A stretch of DNA of 64,000 bases, from positions 558,001 through 622,000 of the forward strand of contig JAGPYM010000018.1 of assembly GCA_020736575.1 (NCBI GenBank). The letters are read 5' to 3'. The stretch comes from Thelonectria olida. Taxonomy: Eukaryota > Ascomycota > Sordariomycetes > Hypocreales > Nectriaceae. A model generated the notes under the pieces. It did no database searches and was not told the origin of the DNA. It saw only the letters and a program-made list of their open reading frames with translations. A program made the translations under genes and the position numbers. This document shows positions 1-11,682 of the stretch, in pieces (the stretch's first letter is position 1; the number at the start of each line of letters is the position of its first letter).

Positions 1-636
1 GACATCTGGCGTCACTCCACATTTATATGCAGCTTGCTTACGGAGCCACCATGCCACTTGACACTGCCGGGCCGTCCGACGAGCTTAATTCCGAAGACGA
101 CTTGGTACCCAGGCAATGACCAACTACGTTGACCTGCGGAGCGGAAAGTTTACGTCTGAAACCCGTTTCGACGGCAGCTTTGACATGACATAGCGACGTT
201 ATCTGCCAATAGTAGCTTCTAGTTTCTCGCTAATGCAGCCTGCTGATGCGCTATCCGAGGCAGGTGGAGCCTCGGCTTCGGGCAAACAGACTAGAAACGC
301 TATGAAGCTTCGGCGACTAGCTGTTCCTGGCTAGAAGATAGAATCATTTCCAAGTTGCCATGACATGACGAACGTCCCAGCGGAGTTAAAGGCCTTTACA
401 AAGGTTGGAAATGTTCGATTTGGTGTACGAAAATTCAAATTCTTAAGTCCGATGACTTACGAATATGCCATGAGATCGTGGTCCTGCTTGGGAGGTTTTG
501 AGATATATATTCGTAGAGTTCTCAGAGTGGTCAGGAAGAGGAACAATCACTCTACCTTTCTCTTCAGCTTCCTTCATACAACAACTAAAAAGACTCGTAC
601 TTCTCACTCTAAGCGAAACCGAGAACAACAACCAAA
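1..636. other. 5' flank of the alcohol dehydrogenase gene
   Basis: I see no gene here. The short open frames have no recognisable protein character. The last 100 bases before the ATG at 637 are A/C-rich with CAACAACCAAA just before the start, which is typical of a fungal translation-start context. A TATA-like stretch (GATATATATTC) lies near 501-511. The promoter role is inferred. Confidence 0.5.
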
Positions 637-1858
637 ATGGCCACCGACTACGTCTTCCAGGGATGGTTGGGCAAGTCCCCGAGAGTGCCCAGGGGAAGAT
701 GGAATGGGGAACCTTTGAGCCCAAGACCTGGGAAGAGGACGATGTCGATATCCAAATCACCCATTGCGGTATTTGCGGCTCAGATCTCCACACCCTGCGC
801 TCTGGTTGGGGCGAGACTCCTTACCGTGAGTTTGAACAGGCCGTCTGATCCTATGCGGCGACATGCCTTGCGCTGACTTTGGAATCTAGCCTGCTGCGTT
901 GGCCACGAGATCGTCGGCAAGGCCGTACGCGTCGGCGAAAACGTGAAGAATATCAAGGTGGGAGATCGCGTTGGTGTTGGTGCGCAGGCCCGAAGCTGCC
1001 TTGAGCCCGATTGTTATGAGTGTTCTATTGGCCGACCGAACTACTGCGCCCGAGCCAACGTCGGCACTTATGCATCTGTCTACCCCAAGGGCGAAGGAAA
1101 GTCATATGGAGGTTATAGCGACTACAACCGAACCAACGCCAACTTTGTTATCAAGATCCCAGATGGCGTGGATTCGGCAGATGCGGCTCCTATGATGTGT
1201 GGTGGCGTCACTGTCTATTCCCCCCTGAAGCGCAACGGGTGTGGGCCTGGGAAGAAGGTTGGAATTGTCGGAGTCGGAGGGTTGGGTCACTTTGGCGTTT
1301 TGTTCGCCAAGGCCCTGGGTGCTGACAAGGTTGTTGGAATTTCTCGAAAGGCTTCCAAGAGAGACGACGTCTTGGCTCTTGGTGCTGATGAATACATTGC
1401 GACGGATGATGATGAGGATTGGGACAAGAAGCACGCCCGAAGTCTCGATTTGATCATCTCTACGGTCTCGAGCGCGAAGATGCCCTTGACAGGATATCTT
1501 ACCCTCCTGAAGATTGATGGAACCCTTATCCAAGTTGGGTAAGTTCCCTCTGCCCCACGGCTGGAGAAAGTTATGGATGATGAGGCTGAACTAACTGAAC
1601 GATAGTGCTCCTGACGGCGGAAACTTGCCTCCTGTCAATGCGTTCAATCTTCTTGGAGGTGGCGTCAAGATCGGTGGTAGTGGCATTGGTTCACCCGATG
1701 AGATTAGGGAAATGCTGGAACTGGTCGTTGAGAAGAACGTCAAGCCTTGGGTTGAGAAGCGACCCCTCCAAGATGCCAACCAGGCAATTGTCGATTTGGA
1801 AGAGGGAAAGCCTCGATATCGATACGTCTTGGTGAACGAGAAGCATGCGGAAATTTGA
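637..1858 (+). CDS. Zinc-dependent NADP(H) alcohol dehydrogenase, ADH6/ADH7 (cinnamyl alcohol dehydrogenase) type
   Basis: A medium-chain dehydrogenase/reductase that should interconvert aldehydes and alcohols with NADP(H) in the cytosol. Exons are 637-825, 890-1538 and 1606-1858, with introns GTGAGT..TAG and GTAAGT..TAG. Visible motifs are the catalytic-zinc Cys in CGICGSD, GHE just after intron 1, a structural-zinc cluster CLEPDCYECSIGRPNYC, and the Rossmann loop GVGGLGHFG. The family-like N-terminus MATDYVFQGWLG starts at 637, but its frame does not join the downstream frame. Exon lengths sum to 1091, one base short of 363 codons plus stop, and one more C in the CCCC at 677-680 would read K-S-P-E-S. 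A gene finder could instead start at the in-frame ATG 663 and get 354 aa. The natural substrate cannot be read from the sequence. The family assignment is firm, the 5' end is not. Confidence 0.88.
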
Positions 1859-3261
1859 AGTTGAGCGCTATGAATTGGGGATATCAACGAGGTGTCTTGG
1901 AGTTAGAGATAGAAGATATAAAGATAGAAGAAGACATTTAGGTGTGAATGAGAGATGACAGTTTAAAACGGCAACCTGAAAACGGTCACAATATGATGAA
2001 AATTGTGCACAGTGGAGAGCACCGTGGGGGTTACGGGGTTTCACAAGAGTGGAAGGCAGAAAAGCGGCACTGTCAAAGCTCGCCAAGTCCAGACCACTAA
2101 CCCTGCTGTGAGCATGCGAGACACTGCCGAAAACCGCCACCGAAGGTGCCTAGAAAGGTCCTAGCGACACTAGCCACCCGTAATTACGTCACGTGGCCAT
2201 GCGCCGAGGTGGCTTCGGTCAGGGGCCCAAAAGGCGTTGGGGCCATTCTTCACACGCTGGCAAGGGTTGGAATGGCTATTGATCCAGGGTTCAAGGCCTT
2301 GGATCCATGATGAGCCTCGAAGAGCAGGTGCAAGGGGTCTCCATGGGGACCAGCCCGGAGGCGCTGCGGGCGTTGTGGGCGCCGTGGGGAGTCTTGTTGC
2401 TCCTCAAACGCCAAGGCAGCCAACCAGCAGCGGGCAAGAGGTCAACCATCACGAAATTCTGTCCGAAATTCCATGTCAGAGTCTCGCAGGCTCCCAGCCA
2501 AGTGGGATTCCGGAAACAAGGGGTGGCGGCTTCCGGTCGGTGTTGGCGACGGCGACGGTGACGTCCCCTGGTCATGATCGCTTCCCTTGTATGGACACCA
2601 ACTTCAGACGAGGCCCAATCGAGGCTCAGCCTGGCCTTTTTGGCTGAAGGACGAACTTGGGATCATGTGGTTAATTACGTCCAGTTGTGGGAAGGACGTG
2701 TTGATGGAGGGGCACCCAAATTTACCGTTTTCGCTTTTGCAGGTTTTTTGTTTCCAACAATTTGTTTGCAGACACTACGAATACGGGTATATATATTCTC
2801 CTCCTTCTCCCTTTACCCCACGGGATGCCCTTCATTGCTCTTCTTTTTTCTTCAATCAAGATCTGGTCTCGTGCTCCTATCTCCCTCGGTCTCCTAGCTA
2901 AAGCGAAAGCCGAATAGCCGTCCTCTTATCGTATTCATTCGTGCCTAGTCTAGCCTCTAGAAGCCCACCCTAGCTTGCCGATAAGCGCACTCCCGCAGGC
3001 CGCACCACTTCAGCCACTTTTTGGTCGCGACTGCCCTCCCTTGCCCTCCGGTTGTCTGCGGCGGGGGGAAGGAACGACCCAGGCAACGCCTCGCCTCCTG
3101 CATCTGCATGTGTGTGTGGCCAACGTGCATCTCAGCTTCTCAATTCGTCCTTGGCACACTTTCTCCCCCTTTCTCTCACCTTTCACCGCGTTTTTTTTAC
3201 TCTGCCTCGATATCGTCAATCTCGCCGCCTTTTTGGTCTCTGAATATCCGTTTTGCCCATC
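1859..3261. other. Intergenic region with the choline kinase promoter and leader
   Basis: No gene is seen in the first 900 bases. From about 2788 there is a TATA-like TATATATAT (2788-2796), followed by pyrimidine-rich sequence to about 2890 and again at 3110-3240. This looks like the core promoter and 5' leader of the choline kinase gene starting at 3262. The promoter assignment is inferred from composition and position. Confidence 0.5.
2788..2796 (+). promoter_or_regulatory. Candidate TATA box for the choline kinase gene
   Basis: The sequence TATATATAT is followed at once by a CT-rich block, a common fungal core-promoter arrangement. It lies about 465 bases upstream of the proposed ATG, so a leader of roughly 350-400 nt is implied. 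There is no direct evidence of transcription. Confidence 0.3.
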
Positions 3262-6084
3262 ATGTCTGCGGCGTCCTCGCCTAACCCCGCAGCGAGCAAT
3301 GGCCAACTCTCTGCATCGCTGCCCCTGCGTTCGGCTCTCAAGACCGATGACGATGGTGATCGCGCTTCGCCCGCCAGCGGCTCTCTCAAAGGTACGTCTC
3401 AATGCGCATCGTAACATGCGCCGTTGCTTTTATTTTCGGTCGCACTCGGCGGAGATATGCCTCTATTCTATCTCCATGCCCTCCCCTGTCCATGCGCTGA
3501 TTCTGAGCCCTGCGCAACTCGAAACGATGTGACTGGTGAGCCTGGCAACCAACAGTTCAGTCGATGGTGGTCGGCCCCTGTCCTCTCTTATCACAAGTGT
3601 GGTGGGATGTCATGATCATGGTGATTGAGAAAGGCCACGCACGACAACCGGCTGATTGCTTCCGGCTTCCCGTTGGCCTTTTGAGACTCAAGTGAGTTGT
3701 GTTCTCGCCTCTGTCTCCCTACTTAAGGCCATGAGTCTCTCGCCTCAACTACCTGTTCTTCAATTTCTCCCCTGTTGTTAAACCCCACGTGTTCGCCGCC
3801 ACGTCATAGATGAACATCTACCCCAGACAGATACAATGGCGCTTACTCTTACTCTTGAGACAGCCGTGCATATTGCCGACACCGACCCTGAGGTTCAACT
3901 CCTCGAAGATGATTCCCAGCCCATGAGACAGTTCCCTGCTGGTCCTAAGCGTCGCCTCAGTGGAAAGCTTCCACCTCCTCAACTCAACGGTTCTTCTAGG
4001 TCCGTCAGTGAGAGCCCCTTGCCTGCTCGCTCCCACGAGGATAAGGACAATGCCCATTCTTCTCATCACCAGAGCCACCACCGCCAGTACTATAGTGAGA
4101 AGCTGCTTGCTCAAGTGAATGATTGGCTTGAGCATGAAAAGAGAAAGGCGACATCGAGGAGGCGCAAGCCCCGTGGCCAGAAGTCCAAGTCTCCTCCTAA
4201 AGGGAACGACCAAAACCTCGACCGCAAGACTCGCCATGACCAGGAATCTAATGGACATGTCCGCTCTGAATCTGTTGACTCGCAGGGCAGCGACGTTTCC
4301 TTCGACCGACTTCAGCGCATCATCGAAGATTCCATGGCGCATATGGGTTTCAATTCGGTCCCAAACTTCACCCCTAGGGTGTCTCGACCTCGAAACCGCA
4401 AATCCAGTTCTCGAAACTCCCTTCGCGGCGCCGCTTCATCAGACACAGACTATGTCGATGGAGATGTCATTGTTCCTAGCTGTGACGCCTGGCTTGACAA
4501 CTCCAAGACCATGAGTTATGGTGGCGGTGCTGCCGGTGCGGAAGAATCTACCGTGTCGTCTGATTCTAAAGCTGACAACGAGCGGGAGGCTTGGACAAAC
4601 TTCAAGAACGAAATCATTCGTATCATGCACACTCTGCGACTCAAGGGATGGAGGCGAGTTCCATTAGGCTCCGGAGATACTATCGCCGTGCAGCGTCTGA
4701 GCGGCGCACTGACCAATGCTGTCTATGTCGTATCGCCTCCGGCTGATCTTCCCGAAGTTGTGGGCAAGAAGCCCCCTGCAAAGATCCTCCTTCGTGTGTA
4801 CGGGCCTCAAGTCGAACACCTCATTGACCGAGACAATGAACTTTCAGTCCTCCAGAGGCTTGCCCGCAACAAGATTGGCCCCCGACTACTGGGCACTTTC
4901 CAGAATGGTCGCTTCGAGCAATTCTTCAACGCCATCACCTTGACGCCCTCGGATCTCCGGGACCCGTACCTATCTAGGCAGATTGCTAAGCGCATGCGAG
5001 AGCTTCACGACGGTATCGAATTGTTGCCCCATGAGAGACAGAATGGACCAACCGCATGGAGGAACTGGGATCAGTGGCTGGAAAATGTCGGGCGAATCAC
5101 CAGCTTCCTGGACAACCAGTTCGAGAACGAGACTCAGGCCACAAAACGCACAGACTCGGTGCTCCATGCCTGGAAGGCCAACGGATACGTCTGTGGCACT
5201 CCTTGGGCCCAATTCAAGGAGGCGGTGATTAAGTACCGTGAGTACGTTGATGGTCGCTACGGCGGAAAGAAAGATGTCAACGGCCGCCTTGTCTTTACCC
5301 ATAGCGATGTAAGTGATCCGTGAACTAAACTTCGACCTCGACTGACCATAATCTATAGACCCAGTATGGCAACATTCTTCGTGTCAAGCCAGACGACGAG
5401 AAATCGCCCCTTTTGCAGCCTGCAAACCAGCATAAGCAGCTTATTGTTATTGATTTCGAGTATGCCGGTGCGAACATGATTGGTTATGAGTTTGCCAACC
5501 ACTTCAACGAGTGGGCATACAACTACCACGACCCTGTTCTCTCATGGGCTTGCAACCACAAGCGCTACCCTCTGCCAGATGAACAGAAGCGCTTCGTGAA
5601 GGCCTACGTGGATCATCGACCTAAAATCCAGAGCAACTCTGCAACGCCCCAGCTCGTAGCCTCCGACAGCAACCTATCGAGTGGACCCTCGACGCCACTT
5701 GCTCAACCCACCACCAATGCTAGCTCAAGCTCCATTGTCGAGTTCATGCTCGATGCTCGTGTCCCTCCTGGTGGATGGAGTGCTAATGAACGTGCCAATG
5801 AAGAGCAGAGTGAGCAACGCGTGCGAGAGCTCTTGGAGGAGACTCGACTGTGGCGCCCCGCAAGCCATGTGGCGTGGATTTCGTGGGGCATTGTGCAGGC
5901 CAAAATTCCTGGTTTGGATGTCTCATTTACTGAGGATGATGTGAGTCCAGATGAGTTCAACTACCTCAGCTATGCCCAGGACCGAACTCTCTACTTCTGG
6001 GCCGACCTCGTGCAGCTGGGCTTGGTCAAGAAGGCGGAGCTGCCTGAGAAGGTGCAAGCTGGACTGAAGTTCGTCGATTATTAA
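3262..6084 (+). CDS. Choline/ethanolamine kinase
   Basis: Phosphorylates choline (and probably ethanolamine) with ATP, the first step of the CDP-choline (Kennedy) route to phosphatidylcholine. Exons are 3262-3391, 3810-5308 and 5359-6084, giving 784 aa, typical of long filamentous-fungal forms. Intron 1 is unusually long (418 nt, GTACGT..TAG) and intron 2 is 50 nt. The first 260 residues or so are Ser/Arg/His-rich and look disordered. The kinase fold follows. The catalytic Brenner-type motif HSDTQYGN spans residues about 541-548, split by intron 2 after HSD, and the choline-kinase motif IDFEYAGAN is at about 574-582. A downstream ATG at 3836 would shorten the N-terminus, but the spliced start keeps the frame and is preferred. 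The family is very clear. Choline versus ethanolamine preference is not readable. Confidence 0.93.
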
Positions 6085-6443
6085 ACATCAAACGTCAGAA
6101 GCTTTTGCGGAGATGCACATCAAAGACTTAGAAAGCCTGATACCAGGTGAGTTCATTGGATGCAAATTCAGACGGGACCCCTTTATTGGATACGAAATAA
6201 GTAGACTGGACCTGTGAGATGGGCATGAGATTGTTGCATTAGCTGGCGACTTGGTCGGTTTTCTCTTCCCTTTGCTCTACCTAGGCACTTTTTCAGCATT
6301 CTTCATAAAACGATAAAGAACGAAAGATAGAAATATCGATTTGGTATTAATCTTTTGAAAAGCTGACGATGCATATTCTATTGTGACATTTCTTTGCGAA
6401 TCTAGACAAGACACGTAGATAGTAGGTCTGCTTAAATATCCGG
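6085..6443. other. Convergent 3' intergenic region
   Basis: This 359-base spacer lies between the stop of the choline kinase gene (+) and the stop of the ankyrin/BTB gene (-). It is AT-richer than its neighbours and probably holds both 3' UTRs and polyadenylation signals. No gene or repeat is seen. Confidence 0.6.
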
Positions 6444-8638
6444 TTAAGCATCGAGCTTGAGTCGCCCCAACATGGCATCGATCTTCCTGAGTAAGATTTG
6501 ATAGTTGATAGCATCCGACTCAAATTCATCTTCGGCCACGTCGCCCTCCAAAGTTCGTACTGCTCCAACATTCTGCGAGTCGTCGAAGTCTTCTACACTG
6601 GTTGCAGTCCCATTCGTAGCCCCGTTCGTATTTCCATTCGCAACCCAATTTGTAGCTGGGGAAGCCGTGAGCTCATCGCCTTCAGCCACCGTCGCTTGAT
6701 CAGCCAGGGCGGCAGCTAATTGCGCATCTATCTCGCCCTCCTCATCCATCATGTCTTCGAGACCGGCGTCCTCAAAGCGAAGCCGGAATCGCTCGGACAA
6801 GTAGTACCGGATATCGTCGAGAAGCTCGATTGTGTCTGTTTCTTCACGATTGCGCAGACGCTGCGCGCTTTCGTTGATGAGGTCTTGGAAGTCAGGCTCG
6901 TCGATGTAGTCTTCCAGGCGGTAGGCCAGATATCGCGCTGCGAATTCTTCGAGGCGTTGCACGCGGAGGTCCCACGCTGCGTGGATCACGTCGTAGATGT
7001 TGATGGGCTCCATTTCGACAACGTCCTTTGCCGCTTCGCTGCCGTTTGCAGGCGCGGCGTTCTCGTGGGTTCGGTCAACGAGGATGTTGGACGTGCCACT
7101 GCCGAGCGTGCTGATGGCGACGGCCGCTTTGGTCTTGAGGTTGTCGAGGAAGAGCATGTCGGCGGCGTAGAGGACGTCTAGGGCGTGCTCTAGCGGACAC
7201 ACGGCGGTTTCGGTGTAGAGGAAGGCGAGGATGATTTCCAGGACGACGGGGGTGCAGTCGACGGTGACGACGCGCAGGTGGTCGGCTTGCTGCGACTCGA
7301 CAAAGTCGCCTGAGAACATCTTTTCAAAGTATTCGCTGCGGATGAGCATGGCCTTGTGCGCGGGATAGAGCACCGATTTGCGCTTCTTGACGGGCTCTTC
7401 GCCGGCGGGACCAATTGGGATGGTTGATGTCTCCGTATTTGGTATTCTCGAGACCTCGTCGAACGCGGCGACGTCGATTGGCTCGTCGGCGCGGAGGAGA
7501 ACATCGGCGAACATGGCGTTTCCGTACTTCCACTTGACGCTACCTACACGATCCGTGTCTACTACCATTTTATTACCCAGGACGCTTTGTCGGAAGAAGC
7601 CTTCGATTTGGTTCCTCGCTCGCTCCACCTCGTCCTGATATCGTTGTCGGGCGAGCCGCCTATCCGTCCCTGCTAGGATGGCCTCCCAGAGCTGTTCGAC
7701 TTCGAGTTGCTTGCTGATCTTATCCAAACCCTTGGCAACATCCTCTTCCGAAGTGGCGCTTCCGGGGGGTGCGAGATCGCGCGGTACGTCCCCGAGATAC
7801 AGATAGCGCAGGACGATGTGGTATGCCTCGGGCGGGACAACGGTGGCGAGTTTCCAAACGCCCGTGGCGGGAGCGGCGGTGAGCTTCTTGTGAAAGTAGG
7901 GCGAGCGCGAGGCGAGCAGGAACTTGTGCATCTCAAAGGAGCGGTCGCCGGCGACGAGGGAGATGTCGGTCGTCTTGGGAGTTGTGCGGCCGATGAGGGT
8001 GGAGATGTGAGTGGTCCAGTAGACGTAGGGGTCTGAGGATTTGGAGAAGTCGTACTGGAGGAGGAGGTTGCGGATGCGGTCGTTGAGGGCGTTGTATATA
8101 CAACGTTCGCCTTGAAAGGTGTTGCGTTCGGCGAGGGCGCCTGGGTTGTGTGAGTTGAGTTGACATAGTGGCGAGTGAGTGAGTTGAGGGAAAGTTCATG
8201 ATAAGTCCGGAGCACAACGAGTGAGTCTGGAGGATGCAGGGAGTGAACAAAAATATGCTTGTCGATAACAAAGCGACATACCGGCTTCTAATAGTAGTCG
8301 AACAAGTTCATAGTGTCCACATAAACTGGCCTGTTCTCAGAGTTAAGATTCACTCTCTCATCTCATCTCAACCCCCAAGCCGGAATTAAGCCTCTATCAT
8401 CCGAAGGCAAACGTACAATGATCAACGGCGTATAGTCGAAGCGGTCTTTGCCATTGATGTTGACGCCTCTATTCATAAGTTCCTGACACGTCTTGAGATC
8501 CCCATGTCGACAGGCGGTCAAGAATTCGGTAAACTCGGGGGTGTCGTCGAGAGGGTTCTCATCTCGAAGCACGCCCGTCTTGATGAGGATTGCTTCTTGG
8601 GCCATGGAGACCTCGAGTTCGTCTTTTCTGAGGACCAT
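6444..8638 (-). CDS. Ankyrin repeat and BTB/POZ domain protein
   Basis: A likely adaptor of the ankyrin-BTB family, whose members often act as substrate adaptors for cullin-3 ubiquitin ligases. That role is inferred from the family. Minus-strand exons are 8638-8417, 8330-8282 (49 nt) and 8140-6444, with introns GTACGT..CAG (86 nt) and GTATGT..CAG (141 nt), giving 655 aa. The ankyrin part covers about residues 40-110 (GKDRFDYTPLI, ASLCGHYELVRLLLEAG). A first BTB domain lies near 138-215 (DRSFEMHKFLLASRSPYF) and a second near 290-400 (LYPAHKAMLIRSEYFEKMF). An acidic, Asn/Gly/Thr-rich tail follows. The ATG at 8638 is usable, but a coding-like segment upstream at 8718-8792 suggests the true N-terminus may lie there. 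The gene is divergent from the NIMA kinase gene. Confidence 0.88.
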
Positions 8639-9395
8639 GATGGGCAGGCGGGAGTGCGCGGAATTGAATTAGGTGAAGGAAGTAAGAGATCGGTATTTGA
8701 AAAATATCCCTAGTTACTTTTTGGATAGACTCTGTCAAGTCATGATGCTTATTAAACAGTTTAGAGACCTCTCCCCCTCCAAAAGTCGCCATCTCCAAAT
8801 TCCACTTCTCGATTGTATCGACCAATGACGGCCTCTGTGTCCCTCATTGCCCGACCCACCTCGTTCGCAACGTCATGCTATCTCCATTTCTGGCTTATCG
8901 ATAACACTGCCGGCACAAGTCCGGCAAAAGTCTCACCGTCACCGCTCAGCGGCAGCAGCCGCCAACGGACCCAGCATTGGCGGCGGTTGCCATGGCAGCC
9001 AGCCTAGCTGTTTACTTTCCAATTAGCTTCCAGCGATGGAACCACAAGGGTCCGAAAGTGGCCGGTGCATGACAACCACCAAACGACCACCGTCCAGCGA
9101 CCGCTTCTTTTCCTCTCTCTCTTCCCTCAGAACCTTAACAAAGGAACCAAAACAACCAAAGTTTGCTACTAACAACCAGCAGGGTTTTTTGTCTTTTGCG
9201 TGTGTTTGTTTCTTCTTCTCTTCTTTGGTTTTCGCCCGCATCTTCACTCACCTACCGACCTACTTAAACAAACGTCACCCAATTCGAGAGAGACCGTGAA
9301 TCGCTGCATGCTTGCATTTTCACAAACCGACGCAAAGAATCCGCTGCATGGGGTAGAAGTTTATACGGTTGTTTGACCGTGATACCGCATTCAAC
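8639..9395. other. Divergent promoter region between the BTB and NIMA kinase genes
   Basis: This interval separates two genes transcribed away from each other and must hold both promoters. On the minus strand, 8792-8718 reads as a protein-like segment that may be a lost or mis-sequenced 5' exon of the BTB gene. On the plus strand, 9110-9300 is pyrimidine- and A-rich and probably forms the NIMA kinase leader, which contains two small upstream ORFs. Confidence 0.5.
9308..9376 (+). promoter_or_regulatory. Upstream ORF in the NIMA kinase leader
   Basis: An ATG at 9308 opens a 22-codon frame ending with TGA at 9374-9376, 19 nt before the main ATG at 9396. A second, minimal uORF (ATG GGG TAG, 9348-9356) lies inside it in another frame. 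Both would lie in the mRNA leader if transcription starts upstream of 9300, which is likely but not shown. Such uORFs often lower or regulate translation of the main frame. Confidence 0.4.
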
Positions 9396-11682
9396 ATGTC
9401 TTCCGAGGACAAGTACGAAACTTTGGAGAAGATTGGTACGTCTTAATAACGGCCGTGAAGGCAACCTTTTTGCATGAGGTTTTTGCCGTGTTCAAACTAA
9501 CCTTTTATTTTTGACTCACAGGCCATGGCTCGTTTGGCGTCATTCGAAAGGTCCGTCGCAAGGTCGACGGCTTCATCATGTGCCGCAAAGAGATTTCCTA
9601 CCTCCGCATGTCGCAGAAAGAGCGCGAGCAGCTCCACGCCGAGTTCCAGATCCTATCGCACCTCCGCCATGACAACATTGTCGCCTACTACCACCGCGAA
9701 CACCTCAAAGTCAGCCAAGACCTTCACCTATACATGGAGTACTGCGGAAACGGAGACCTGGGCCGCGTCATTAAGGATCTTACCGTGAAGGGCCAACGGG
9801 CCCAGGAAAGCTTTGTCTGGGGCATCTTCAGCCAGCTCGTCATGGCTTTGTACCGATGTCACTATGGAATTGATCCTCCTGAGATTGGATCTAACGTGCT
9901 TGGAGCTTCAACTATCTCTGGTGGACCCAAGGTTCCTGCCGGAACCATGACCATTTTGCATCGTGATCTGAAGCCTGAGAATGGTAAGCCCACAAGACAA
10001 TTGGTCCCGGCTCCAAACAAAGCGCAATTGCTGACGCATAGCTATTAGTCTTCCTCGGCGAGAACAACTCAGTCAAATTGGGTGACTTTGGTCTCTCCAA
10101 GATGATCAAGTCACACGACTTCGCTTCCACATACGTGGGAACTCCCTTTTACATGTCGCCCGAGATCTGCGCCGCCGAGAAGTACACGCTCAAGTCGGAC
10201 ATTTGGTCCCTCGGCTGCATCATCTACGAGCTCTGCTCCCGCGAGCCCCCTTTCAACGCCAAGACACACTTCCAGCTGGTACAGAAGATCAAGGAGGGCA
10301 AGTTCCCGGCGTTGCCCGAGGTGTACTCGCCTGAGCTCGACCAAGTCATCAAGGATTGTCTCCGAGTCAACCCAGACCGAAGACCAGACACGGCCCAGCT
10401 CCTGGATTTGCCCATCGTCAAGCTGATGAGGAAGGAGAAGGAGGTGGTCGACCTCAACAAGTCGTTGAGGCTGAAGGAGGATGCTCTCCGTAAAAAGGAA
10501 ATGGACATTGCCGGCAGAATGGCCAACCTGGAGCGCGAGAAGGAGTTGATCCGAGAGGAGCTAGAGTCTTCGCTGAGGAGAGAATGGGAAGTCAAGGCGC
10601 GTCTCGAGATTGACCGTCTAGCCAACGCTGAGCTTGAGCAGCTCCAGAAACGCTTTGAGGCCGAGGTTCAGCTTCGCGTCGCTGCCGAGGTACAGAAGAA
10701 GGCGGTCTCCTTCATTCCGCTGTCTCGACCAACAAGTCAGGACGAAGACTTACCAGCGCCCAAGACCGACTACCCGCAGTCTTCTGTCGGAACCAGTGGA
10801 GATGATTTCAACTCGACGACAGATCTTTCAGAGTATTCCATCGATAGCCCCGACACCTCGCGAGAGATCAAGAAGACCAACCGCACGCCATTTGCTCGCG
10901 CTCAAACAATGTTTGTTGGCAATGCTGGCACTCCAATGGACATTGAGATGGGATCGCCCAGTCCCATTGCTATCGCTTCTTTGTCGCTGTCGCCTCGACG
11001 AGGTGGCGCCACCAAGCCTCCGACACACAACGGTAACATCTTCGCTGGCAAGCCCAACGGTATTCCAGAGTGTCGATGGGACCTCCCCCGCAGAGGTTCC
11101 GTGACTGATTCCGACGATGAGGACATCATGCCTTCGCCCACGCGCAACATCAAGTCGTCTAAGAACCCATTCACCTCGAAGTCGCGACCTGTTCTCACAT
11201 CGCAAAAGTCAGCACCCATGAACCGACTGAAGCCGCAATCTTCCAACCCAGGCCTTGTGTCTAAGTGTTTGGCTCCAGTGGAATCTGGTCCTCGCTCGCC
11301 CACGCGCCGTCTTAGCAAGATCCCCTCAGCAGCAACGATCCAGACTGATGGCGGTTTCGCCAGTGGCCTCAGCGGCCTCATCCGCACCTCGTCGCTTAAG
11401 AAGAAGAACGACGACGACTCCCTCAGCAAGATGGCGGCCAAGAACAACATCAAGGGCCGCACGCTCGTAGAACTCCAGCAGGCTCGGGCCGGTGGGCGTC
11501 CCCTCAGCGCTGTGGTGCTGCCCACAACAGGCGAGAACGTAAGCCCTAAGCGTGCATTCCGTGAACGCCTGGGCATCGAGCGCAAGTCCAGTGGCGACGA
11601 GCCCGCGGCCGTGTGGGATCCTGAGCGTGACGAGATGCCCAGTCCTTTCCTCGTGCGGGCGCGCCGGATCGCGAGGGTGTAG
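9396..11682 (+). CDS. nimA: NIMA-family mitotic serine/threonine kinase (Nek type)
   Basis: The fungal NIMA orthologue, a G2/M kinase that promotes mitotic entry together with Cdk1. Exons are 9396-9435, 9522-9983 and 10049-11682, with introns GTACGT..CAG and GTAAGC..TAG, giving 711 aa, the usual length for NIMA. The kinase domain covers residues about 7-290, with glycine loop GHGSFG split by intron 1, ATP-binding Lys in MCRKE, catalytic HRDLKPEN at 160-167, DFG at 180-182 and activation segment GTPFYMSPE. A strong Lys/Glu/Arg coiled coil follows at about 293-390, as in other NIMA proteins, where it mediates dimerisation. The rest is a basic, Ser/Pro-rich tail with many S/T-P sites, consistent with control by phosphorylation and degradation. 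The first exon codes for only 13 residues. The uORFs upstream suggest translational control. Confidence 0.94.

Noticed and set aside
1102..1533. Antisense frame of 143 codons over the alcohol dehydrogenase gene
   Set aside because: A shadow of the sense coding frame. It has no independent protein character.
6720..7181. Plus-strand frame of 153 codons inside the BTB gene
   Set aside because: It is antisense to a well-supported coding exon and has no domain of its own.
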